Shown here in pieces: positions 7,864 through 14,589 of a stretch of DNA of 18,426 nucleotides. Where the stretch lies: contig JAKISW010000045.1 in assembly GCA_021648375.1 (NCBI GenBank), positions 1 through 18,426 of the forward strand. The letters run 5' to 3'. A program made the position numbers and the translations under genes. Below the pieces are notes generated by a model. The model was not told the DNA's origin. It did no database searches and saw nothing but the letters and a program-made list of their open reading frames with translations. Source of the DNA: Devosiaceae bacterium (lineage in GTDB: Bacteria > Pseudomonadota > Alphaproteobacteria > Rhizobiales > Devosiaceae). Numbering within the stretch: the first letter of the stretch is position 1; every line of letters starts with the position of its first letter.

Positions 7864-8709
7864 GTGTTTTTTCGTTTTTTAATTACGTTGATGGTCGCGT
7901 TCACTCTTTTGGGCAGTTCTGCGTTGGCAAAAGACCATTCCAAAAGCAAAACCCGCTCAGAAGTGTCACAAATTCTAGCTGATCGCGAATTGGATAAGTC
8001 AGTTCGTTATGTAATTAACAATTCGCTATTCACCATTTATCACGAAGTGGGTCATCTTCTGGTCGATAAGCTGGATTGGCCTGTACTTGGCCGTGAAGAA
8101 GATATTGCCGACAATTTTGCCACTTATGTTCTTTTAAGTCAGCGCCGACGCTCGTTTCAACAAGCCTTGAAAGACGCGGCTCTGGGATGGAAACTGGAAG
8201 ACCAGTTTTATGGTGGTGAACGGGACGAAAGTGACTATTACGCCGTTCACAGCCTGGATTTGCAACGAGCATTTCAGATTGTGTGCATGATGGTTGGACA
8301 GGATCGTGATACTTTTTATATTACAGCAAAGGAATGGGGAATTGACAGTATGCGTCAATCCACCTGTCAGGACGATTATCAAAAAATTTCACGCTCCATC
8401 GAACGGTTGACTAAATCAAACCCGAATAGCTCTTTAACAGCCGAAGTTGTTATTGAATATGAAAGGGCGGGGGCCGACTTATCACTTGCTTATAAAACTC
8501 TCAGGGAAAGTCGACTTCTGGAATCGGTGGCGGAGGACTTACGTAATAATTTTGGTCTAACTCAGGACATAAAAATTACCGCATCCAGATGCGGAGAAGC
8601 CAACGCGTTTTATGACCCGGACACCTCAGAAATAATCATGTGCTATGAATTGCTGCAAGACTATTTTACCACTATTGAACGATATAATACGTTAAATAAT
8701 ATCAATTAG
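7864..8709 (+). CDS. Secreted DUF4344-type putative zinc metallopeptidase, halves in permuted order
   Basis: This 281-residue protein has a Sec signal peptide (hydrophobic 4-19, likely cut after SSALA). The zinc motif HEVGH is at 60-64, followed by LDWPVLGREEDIADNFAT, where E78/E79 or D80 could supply the third ligand. A HSLDLQRAFQIVC block and CQDDYQKISRSIERL follow. The C-terminal half carries YERA, LRESRLLESVAEDL, CGEANAFYDP (243-252) and CYEL (260-263). In DUF4344 proteins as I remember them, this CG-NAFYDP/CYEL block precedes the HExxH block; here it follows it. GTG 7864 is preferred because AGGAG lies 8 bases upstream; TTG 7861 would have 5 bases. The cupin gene starts 11 bases after the stop, suggesting co-transcription. 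Substrate unknown. Confidence 0.83.
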   Translation: MFFRFLITLMVAFTLLGSSALAKDHSKSKTRSEVSQILADRELDKSVRYVINNSLFTIYHEVGHLLVDKLDWPVLGREEDIADNFATYVLLSQRRRSFQQALKDAALGWKLEDQFYGGERDESDYYAVHSLDLQRAFQIVCMMVGQDRDTFYITAKEWGIDSMRQSTCQDDYQKISRSIERLTKSNPNSSLTAEVVIEYERAGADLSLAYKTLRESRLLESVAEDLRNNFGLTQDIKITASRCGEANAFYDPDTSEIIMCYELLQDYFTTIERYNTLNNIN

Positions 8710-8720
8710 GGGCCGGGCAA

Positions 8721-9170
8721 ATGTGTAAACACCCCCCCGCTGAAGCACAAGAACTTATAGAATTGCTGGGGCTTGAAAAACATCCTGAAGGGGGCTGGTA
8801 TTGCCAGACCTTTAAAGATCAGGAAATGGTGGCAGAACGGGCAAATTCCACCGCGATTTATTATCTGTTGCAAAAGGGGGAGCGATCTCACTGGCATCGG
8901 GTGGATGCGGTGGAAATCTGGCACTATTATGGGGGAGCTCCCTTAAGACTTTCAATTTCCGCCGATGGCAAATCAAAAACCCAAATCATTCTGGGCAATG
9001 ATTTTGCTGCGGGGCAATTTCCGCAGGTGATAGTTAAAAAAAGAGAGTGGCAAAGCGCAGTAAGCCTTGGAAACTGGACCCTTTGCGGTTGTACGGTTGC
9101 ACCAGGCTTTGAATTTGAAGGGTTTGAACTGGCAGAGGATGGTTGGGAACCATTGACCCCGGAGGAATAG
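8721..9170 (+). CDS. DUF985/cupin_5 family protein
   Basis: This 149-residue cytoplasmic protein matches the DUF985 (cupin_5) family: LGLEKHPEGGWYCQTFK at the N-terminus, AIYYLLQKGERSHWHRVDAVEIWHYYGG (46-72) in the middle, and CTVAPGFEFEGFEL near the end. H57, H59, E65 and H68 lie where cupins usually hold a metal. The family is a small beta-barrel, about 140-170 residues, with no firmly assigned reaction. The ATG follows GGGGCCGGGC by two bases and lies 11 bases after the metallopeptidase stop, so the two are probably one operon. The last residues (LAEDGWEPLTPEE) differ from a second copy of the tail downstream. Whether it binds a metal or a sugar nucleotide cannot be told. Confidence 0.88.
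   Translation: MCKHPPAEAQELIELLGLEKHPEGGWYCQTFKDQEMVAERANSTAIYYLLQKGERSHWHRVDAVEIWHYYGGAPLRLSISADGKSKTQIILGNDFAAGQFPQVIVKKREWQSAVSLGNWTLCGCTVAPGFEFEGFELAEDGWEPLTPEE
9098..9135 (+). repeat. Direct repeat, copy 1 (inside the cupin gene)
   Basis: These 38 bases, coding APGFEFEGFELA within the cupin, recur without mismatch at 9257-9294. After the identical core the two copies share only GGGAACC at the same distance (9145-9151 and 9304-9310). Confidence 0.95.
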
Positions 9171-9256
9171 CAACCGTTCTCTTTTCGCTTCGCCTTGTCC
9201 CAAAACCAATACAACCCATGGGCTATCCCGAGGGCATGCTTTTGGGGCTCAGCCGA

Positions 9257-9322
9257 TGCACCAGGCTTTGAATTTGAAGGGTTTGAACTGGCAGCAAAAA
9301 ACTGGGAACCGGGCCCTAATTA
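9257..9322 (+). pseudogene. Remnant of a second cupin 3' end (repeat copy 2)
   Basis: The identical 38-base core (9257-9294) is followed in frame by codons reading AKNWEPGPN and a TAA stop at 9320-9322, so the remnant reads APGFEFEGFELAAKNWEPGPN. That is a credible alternative C-terminus for a DUF985 cupin, but no upstream part of such a gene is present. The bases between the live stop codon and this remnant (9171-9256) show no cupin similarity. The offset is 159 bases, a multiple of three. A scar of an unequal exchange or of replacement of most of the gene by a related allele is more likely than a simple tandem duplication, because the similarity stops abruptly on the left. Confidence 0.75.
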
Positions 9323-9336
9323 ATGACCCGTTCCAG
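9296..9336 (-). terminator. Probable Rho-independent terminator downstream of holC
   Basis: CTGGGAACCGGG (9302-9313) pairs with CCCGTTCCAG (9327-9336) over ten base pairs with two single-base bulges. On the minus strand the stem is followed by six T (complement of 9296-9301). It lies 12 bases after the holC stop. One arm is made of the last codons of the cupin-tail remnant, so the terminator and the remnant share sequence. Confidence 0.65.
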
Positions 9337-9348
9337 AGCGAATAACTG

Positions 9349-9882
9349 TTAAGCTTTTTTAACCCATCCACCATTGCCATTCTGCTGCCAATAGGTGGCC
9401 TGATGAGTTTTTGAAAGGTTTTTCCAAACCTGTCTTGCTTCTATCACTGCATCTGGATCGTGGCCATCAAACATGAAAACAAGACGCTTATATTCCCCTG
9501 CCTCCATCATTTCCTGACCAGCGGGAACTGCCCCCGCAACGTAAAATTTTATTTGCGCATTATTGGGATTTGCTCCATCAATGGCCGCGTCCCCGGAGCA
9601 TAATAATATCGGCTGGTCGGCAAATAAATTGGAGTTTTCGCCCCCCTCCTCTGCTTGCTCCTTTGCAGAATCATAAATCATATGGGGCAAAAAACTGTCG
9701 TCGCGAAAAGTCCACAAGGCTTTGTCGAGGAGGGCAAGCTTTGAGGTTTTGCCCTCTGCTTCACCAGAACTACCCACCTGCACAATTGCATTCCAGTCCT
9801 TTTCAAGGGACTTTTGCAACAACAAGGGCAAAACCTGTTCCAGGGGGTTCTGCTCGAGATGATAAAAAAGAAGTTCGCTCAA
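9349..9882 (-). CDS. holC: DNA polymerase III chi subunit
   Basis: Chi is the clamp-loader accessory subunit that links the replicase to single-strand binding protein. The 177-residue product shows the family pattern: SELLFYHLEQNPLEQVLPLLLQKSLEKDWNAIVQ at the start, LDKALWTFRDDSFLPH (52-67), QPILLCSGD (90-98), RLVFMFDGHDPDAVIEARQVWK and YWQQNGNGGWVKKA at the end. It is longer than many relatives because of two Ser/Gly/Glu-rich inserts (about 38-48 and 70-88). The start is TTG at 9882: it opens the conserved segment, and the next in-frame Met is far inside it. A GAGA-rich stretch about 8 bases upstream is a weak ribosome site. It follows the upstream secreted-protein gene by 15 bases, so translation may be coupled. 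The pepA-holC neighbourhood is common in alphaproteobacteria. Confidence 0.92.
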   Translation of the reverse strand: MSELLFYHLEQNPLEQVLPLLLQKSLEKDWNAIVQVGSSGEAEGKTSKLALLDKALWTFRDDSFLPHMIYDSAKEQAEEGGENSNLFADQPILLCSGDAAIDGANPNNAQIKFYVAGAVPAGQEMMEAGEYKRLVFMFDGHDPDAVIEARQVWKNLSKTHQATYWQQNGNGGWVKKA

Positions 9883-9897
9883 GGGAATTTTCTCTGC

Positions 9898-10668
9898 TTA
9901 TTCCTGTAGTCCGCGCCATGGGCGCATCATCAATACCCAGCGATCATTGACAAATATCAGTCCGCTCAGGGGCAGACTGTCATCAACCGAGGGAAACCCA
10001 ACTTTTACCAAACCAAAGGGAGCGTTAATCTGAAACTTGTCGAGCACCCTTTTAAAACCGCCAGGCAGTTCATCCAGCAGCGCATCATTTACCAATTGCT
10101 CAGTCGTAGTGAAAGTGGCGCTGACATCGTATGGCGGAGGCGGAAAGTTTTCGCCGGCCAATCTTTCGCCAAACAGGCCCTCGTACATTTCAATTAAGTT
10201 TGCGACCATGGATTCGGGAAAAACTGCACGGATATCTTCAGGTTGAGGTTTTAAACTTAACAGGATCTGAGCCAGATCAGCATCGGGCGCACGCAAAGCT
10301 GCAAGCAGTTGAGGAGCCAGTTCTGTTTCGCCGGTCTGTTCTTGAGTTTGAGAAGAATTGGATGCAGCTGGAATCCCCCCCAATAACTGATCTAAAACAG
10401 CTACAAAACTTTCATCCGGAGAGGAATTGCAGGCAGGCTCATAATCATCAAGAAAACTGACCACCATCTTATCGTCAACTGATCTTGCGCGTTGAATTTT
10501 ATTGGCCAGATATCCAAAAGCCCAAAGAGCAGCGGCGCTGGAATTTTCCTGCAAGACCTGACTACAAGGTGCGTTAGGATCAAAAGAAACTTCTTGAGCC
10601 TTAGCGGGAAAGTTTAGCACCAGCCCCGAAAAAACCAATGCCAAAACAGCGGTAAGTTTTTTATTCAT
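9898..10668 (-). CDS. Secreted two-cysteine protein of unknown function, HdeA-like N-terminus
   Basis: Taken from ATG 10668 the product has 256 residues. The frame opens four codons earlier at GTG 10680, but GAGGA lies inside that extension, 5 bases before ATG 10668, so the inner start is preferred. A signal peptide (LTAVLALVFSGLVLNF, likely cut after PAKA) sends it to the periplasm. The first mature 60 residues have one cysteine at each end (C35 and C80) around SAAALWAFGYLANKIQ and SFLDDYEPAC. The spacing and the LWAFGYL/FLDDY pattern recall HdeA-type small periplasmic proteins, which is only a resemblance. The middle is a Gln/Thr/Glu-rich linker, and the C-terminal 130 residues are not recognised. 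It sits between pepA and holC on the same strand and is probably in their transcript. Confidence 0.8.
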   Translation of the reverse strand: MNKKLTAVLALVFSGLVLNFPAKAQEVSFDPNAPCSQVLQENSSAAALWAFGYLANKIQRARSVDDKMVVSFLDDYEPACNSSPDESFVAVLDQLLGGIPAASNSSQTQEQTGETELAPQLLAALRAPDADLAQILLSLKPQPEDIRAVFPESMVANLIEMYEGLFGERLAGENFPPPPYDVSATFTTTEQLVNDALLDELPGGFKRVLDKFQINAPFGLVKVGFPSVDDSLPLSGLIFVNDRWVLMMRPWRGLQE

Positions 10669-10739
10669 TTTCATCCTCACAATCCCGATTTCATACTATA
10701 AAAGCTTGAAATAATCCGGGCCTAAAATTTTTGTTGTCA

Positions 10740-12272
10740 TTAATCTTCATAATTATTTTTAATGAATTCATCAAGTACTGCAACGCCAAATCCAGATGCC
10801 CAGCTTGTGTTAATATCATTGGATGGCGTGGAAAATCCGGTTCCGGCAATATCTAGATGCGCCCATGGAACATCATTGACAAAGCGCTGCAAAAACTGGG
10901 CCGCTGTGATTGCTCCAGCAAAACGCCCTCCGGTATTCTTAATGTCGGCGAAACGACTTTTAATCAACTTGTCATAGGCGGGAGCTAGGGGCATGTGCCA
11001 GAGTTTTTCTCCACTCACTTCCCCGGCTTTATGGAGATTTTTTGCCAGCTCATCATCATTGGTAAACATTCCCGCATATTCCTGACCAAGAGCAACCATC
11101 ACTGCCCCTGTCAAAGTGGCCAGATTTATCATCAGTTCTGGCTTGAAGCGATCCTGAGTATACCAGAGCGTATCAGCCAGAACCAAACGTCCCTCAGCAT
11201 CGGTATTGATAATCTCAATGGTGGTTCCCGACATTGCGGTGACAATATCCCCCGGACGATAGGCATTGCCATCGGGCATGTTTTCCACCAGGCCGATCAC
11301 TCCGATAACATTCACCTTTGCTTTTCTTAAAGCTAAGGTTTTCATCAGGCCGATCACTGCAGCAGCTCCACCCATGTCTCCCTTCATTTCCTGCATTCCC
11401 GCACCGGGTTTTAAAGAAATTCCACCACTGTCAAAACTCACCCCCTTGCCGACAAATGCAATGGGACCCTGATTTTTTTTGCCACCATTCCAGCGCATTA
11501 TTGCCATTCTTGGTTCACGTACCGAACCCTGAGACACTGCCAACAGCGCACCCATGCCGAGTTTTTTCATCTTTGCGGGTGTTAATATTTCAACATCAAT
11601 TCCTATCGAAGAAAGATCGGAAGCATATGAAGCAAATTCTACAGGTCCCAGAACATTTGGTGGCTCATTTACCAGATCCCGGGCTAAAATTGTCCCCTCG
11701 ACCGTGGCCATTCGAGTGGCGATTTGTTTATCCAGAGCTGTCTTGTTTTTTGCGTGCAGGGTGATTGCAAGATTTTTGCTGGCAGGTTTGGCCTCTTCTT
11801 CCTCATCATCGTCTTTTTGCGACTTGTATTTATCAAAATCATAGTTGCGCAAATGCAATCCCGCCACCAAGGAAGCCATTGGATCTTCTGCAAGCTCATC
11901 AGCAATTATAGCGATTTCAGTAGTTGAAGTATTTTTAATCAGCGTCAGCAATTTACCGCCCAAATCGGCCCAATCGGACAATTTTGCGGGTTTTTTGGTT
12001 TTTTCAGATGCATCGCTCTTGTGCAAGTTCCCCAAGCCGACAATTAAAAATCGAGATACTGCAAGATCAGGCGGAGTGAGAATATCAAGAACCTGGCCGG
12101 TTTTTCCTGAAAAATCACCCGCATCGCAAAGCTTTTTCCAATTCAGGCCGGTTTGGGCAAACAGCTTGGCAATCTCGCCTTGTGGTTTTACATTCTTATG
12201 GACAAATCCGATCAATAATGCAGATTTTGAAAAACCTGCTTTTGTAGTTTTAATCGTAAAATTTTTGGTCAT
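10740..12272 (-). CDS. pepA: Leucyl aminopeptidase (M17 family)
   Basis: This cytosolic enzyme removes N-terminal residues from peptides using two divalent metals and usually forms a hexamer. The 510-residue length is normal. Metal ligands fit the family: K276 and D281 in FVGKGVSFDSGG, D299 in MKGDMGG, and D358 and E360 in the signature NTDAEGRL. Catalytic K288 and R362 are present. The N-terminal domain (1-165) is the less conserved part and ends in an acidic insert (DDDEEEE, 154-160), something also common in rhizobial PepA. The ATG has GGA 7-8 bases upstream. It is divergent from lptF across about 137 bases. Some PepA proteins also bind DNA as regulators; nothing here shows that. Confidence 0.97.
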   Translation of the reverse strand: MTKNFTIKTTKAGFSKSALLIGFVHKNVKPQGEIAKLFAQTGLNWKKLCDAGDFSGKTGQVLDILTPPDLAVSRFLIVGLGNLHKSDASEKTKKPAKLSDWADLGGKLLTLIKNTSTTEIAIIADELAEDPMASLVAGLHLRNYDFDKYKSQKDDDEEEEAKPASKNLAITLHAKNKTALDKQIATRMATVEGTILARDLVNEPPNVLGPVEFASYASDLSSIGIDVEILTPAKMKKLGMGALLAVSQGSVREPRMAIMRWNGGKKNQGPIAFVGKGVSFDSGGISLKPGAGMQEMKGDMGGAAAVIGLMKTLALRKAKVNVIGVIGLVENMPDGNAYRPGDIVTAMSGTTIEIINTDAEGRLVLADTLWYTQDRFKPELMINLATLTGAVMVALGQEYAGMFTNDDELAKNLHKAGEVSGEKLWHMPLAPAYDKLIKSRFADIKNTGGRFAGAITAAQFLQRFVNDVPWAHLDIAGTGFSTPSNDINTSWASGFGVAVLDEFIKNNYED

Positions 12273-12409
12273 TTTTGTTCCAAACGAAGGTTATTGGCAA
12301 AAGTAAAAATATATTCGGGACTAAAGGTCACTAACTCACCGGCAAGGTCAATAGCATCATATGCATATTGAGTGTTGACGGGAGTGAAAATGGTGTGTTT
12401 TGTCACCCT
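12273..12409. promoter_or_regulatory. Divergent promoter region between pepA and lptF
   Basis: This 137-base gap separates the pepA and lptF start codons, so promoters for both units should lie here or overlap the lptF leader. TTGACC on the minus strand (12344-12349) and the AT-rich stretch around 12304-12315 are candidate elements, but no pair with good spacing and sequence stands out. The location follows from the gene layout, not from a convincing motif. Confidence 0.4.
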
Positions 12410-13516
12410 ATGAGCCATCTTAGCCGCTATTTAGTTATTCGATTTGCCGGTGGTGCATTTGCCTTATATTTTCTGGCGACTTTTTTGGTCTGGCTGACCC
12501 AGATGTTACGGCTTTTTGATCTGGTAACAGAAAAAGGTCAAAGCATTTTTGTCCTTATGGGGCAGTCATTCTTAACCACCCCGCCCCTTTCACGACAAAT
12601 CATTTATATATGTATGGGAATTGGCTTGGCTCGGGCCCTTGCAGCCATGCAATCATCAAAAGAGCTGCATACAATCCATATCAGCCGCAGGACCAAATCC
12701 ATATGGAGCGCGTTAGCGATTTACAGCGCTGCCGGAGCAATACTGGCATTGTTCATTGCTAACTGGGCAGAGCCTGCCTCCAGGCGCTCGGCCAATGAAT
12801 GGAGTGCTCAAATCGCTGTTGATCTTCTCAGCAAGTCTTTAACGCCGGGAAGGTTTACCGATATTTCAAACGGAGTTGTAGTTCGGATCGAAAGCCGGGC
12901 TGCCAACGGCATTATCAACGGGTTTTTTGCTGACGACCAAAGAGGCGATAACATTAGGAGAACATATCGAGCCGAACGAGCAGAAATTGTGGCTGGAAAT
13001 GATGGTTTTGAAATCAGCATGAAAGATGGCAGCCTGCAGGTTATGGGTAAAGACGGGGAATTTTCCGAAGTTAATTTTGCCCGATATGATCTGGCGGTCG
13101 ATGCGCTTTTTGAACCGGTGGTTCGTACCAATCCGCTGATTCAGCGCGACACAATGAATTTGATTGCACAGGCCCAACTTGATCAGGGTTTTTCCGCCCC
13201 CGCACTGGCTCAAATTCACCTGCGTATGGCTGAAGGTTTGCGTGTTATTTCACTGGTTTTTCTGGTCGGGGTATTTGGCGCCTTTCCCCATGGCAAAAGA
13301 CGCAACAAATTTTTGCCCCCTGATCTTGTGGTGCTTGTAATTGCTTTTTCTGAGCGTTCACTTTCAAATTTTGCAGCGACAGGCAATAGTTTAGGGTTTT
13401 ATCTTGGGCCGGTGATAATGCTGACTTTTGCTGTAATTATTTTTGTCTGGCGAATGACTCCGCGCACATTATCAAAAAGCACCCCAAGCCTTCCACCACA
13501 ACAGGTGTTGTCATGA
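12410..13516 (+). CDS. lptF: LPS export ABC transporter permease LptF
   Basis: LptF is one of two inner-membrane permeases which, with the LptB ATPase, pull lipopolysaccharide out of the membrane and push it onto the periplasmic bridge. From ATG 12410 there are 368 residues: membrane segments at about 12-34, 58-80, 98-119, 276-293, 303-321 and 328-347, and a periplasmic beta-jellyroll domain in between (about 125-265). The N-terminus SHLSRYLVIRF aligns with typical LptF starts. The frame is open from TTG 12368, and GTG 12395 has GGGAG 10 bases upstream, so a slightly longer protein with 5 extra residues is possible; the ATG itself has no good ribosome site. The gene overlaps lptG by four bases (ATGA), showing translational coupling. 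Confidence 0.93.
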   Translation: MSHLSRYLVIRFAGGAFALYFLATFLVWLTQMLRLFDLVTEKGQSIFVLMGQSFLTTPPLSRQIIYICMGIGLARALAAMQSSKELHTIHISRRTKSIWSALAIYSAAGAILALFIANWAEPASRRSANEWSAQIAVDLLSKSLTPGRFTDISNGVVVRIESRAANGIINGFFADDQRGDNIRRTYRAERAEIVAGNDGFEISMKDGSLQVMGKDGEFSEVNFARYDLAVDALFEPVVRTNPLIQRDTMNLIAQAQLDQGFSAPALAQIHLRMAEGLRVISLVFLVGVFGAFPHGKRRNKFLPPDLVVLVIAFSERSLSNFAATGNSLGFYLGPVIMLTFAVIIFVWRMTPRTLSKSTPSLPPQQVLS

Positions 13517-14589
13517 TTACTCATCTGGACTGGTTTGTAACCAAGCGCATGATATCGAGAATTCTGGGCGTGGTTTTTTTGTTTTTTTGCCTGATATTAT
13601 TGTCTGAATCTCTTGATACGTGGCGCTTTGAAACCATTTCAAAAATTTCCGGCGATGCCATTGCATGGCTGGCCGTATTTACTTCCGCCATTCGCTGGTC
13701 GATCAAAACCCTGTCGATTACCGTGCTTTTGGGGGCGATCATCGGTCTGGTGGAGTTTCAGGCCCATCGCGAATTCATTGTGATGAAGGCCAGTGGAATT
13801 TCAATCTGGCGAATTGCGCGCGGCCCGATATTATTTGTTATATTACTTGGCAGCTTTGTCACCCTGGTCGCAGAGAGCGCTTCCACAAGGGTAAACCGTG
13901 AAATAAATCCAACTCCTCCCGGGCTTGGTGGCGGCATTGCCCGTTCAACAACAGACATCTGGTTGCAACAGTCAGGAGAGAACGGGACTTATTTTTTGCA
14001 AGCCAGATCAGCACGGGAGAACGGCTCTATTTTGTACAATGTTGCCGTATTTCCCAATGAGAATAGCAATATAAGAAGAATTAATGCTGAAAGGGCTGAA
14101 TTCAGCCCCGGATTCTGGAATTTCATCAATGCGAATATCACCCTGATAGGAGGGGCGACACAATTTGAAGAAAATTATATGCTTTCAACAAAAAGTACCG
14201 GGGCGGATTTAAGGGTAAGCCTTGGTTCTACTGAGGATTTTACATTTTTTGAGCTGATTGATGTGCTGACTTCCGGGGTCAGCGATCCGGCAATAAAAGC
14301 GGCGGCACAAACTCGTTTGGCAAAGTTGACATCTTTACCTTTATTACTTGTTGGTTCTTTGTTAATTGCGTTTGCATTTACAGCAGGATACAGACGCGGA
14401 AACCCTTTTGGAATGTCACTGGTTTATGGTATCATAATGGGCTTCATAGTGTTTGTTATCACCGAGATGGCCGATCGGGCAGGATCATCAGGTGTGCTGC
14501 AACCAGCTATTGCAACGTGGGGACCGGCGGTAATTGCAGTTCTTGTAGGACTGAGCGTGCTGCTTAACAAGGAAGACGGAACAGCTTGA
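13513..14589 (+). CDS. lptG: LPS export ABC transporter permease LptG
   Basis: LptG is the second permease of the LptB2FG extractor and pairs with LptF. The 358-residue protein has the same design: membrane segments at about 14-31, 50-80 and 103-120, a periplasmic jellyroll (about 125-265), then three C-terminal segments (about 275-295, 302-322 and 333-352). The cytoplasmic loop EFQAHREFIVMKASGISIWRI (81-101) is the coupling-helix region that contacts LptB, and it is well conserved here. The start overlaps the lptF stop (ATGA) and the stop overlaps the lptD start (TGATG), so the three genes should be made as one translationally coupled unit. Confidence 0.95.
   Translation: MITHLDWFVTKRMISRILGVVFLFFCLILLSESLDTWRFETISKISGDAIAWLAVFTSAIRWSIKTLSITVLLGAIIGLVEFQAHREFIVMKASGISIWRIARGPILFVILLGSFVTLVAESASTRVNREINPTPPGLGGGIARSTTDIWLQQSGENGTYFLQARSARENGSILYNVAVFPNENSNIRRINAERAEFSPGFWNFINANITLIGGATQFEENYMLSTKSTGADLRVSLGSTEDFTFFELIDVLTSGVSDPAIKAAAQTRLAKLTSLPLLLVGSLLIAFAFTAGYRRGNPFGMSLVYGIIMGFIVFVITEMADRAGSSGVLQPAIATWGPAVIAVLVGLSVLLNKEDGTA

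Noticed and set aside
4590..9330. A mobile element carrying the HNH, metallopeptidase and cupin genes
   Set aside because: No integrase, transposase, terminal inverted repeats or tRNA-linked direct repeats were found, and a conserved ABC-F gene lies in the middle.
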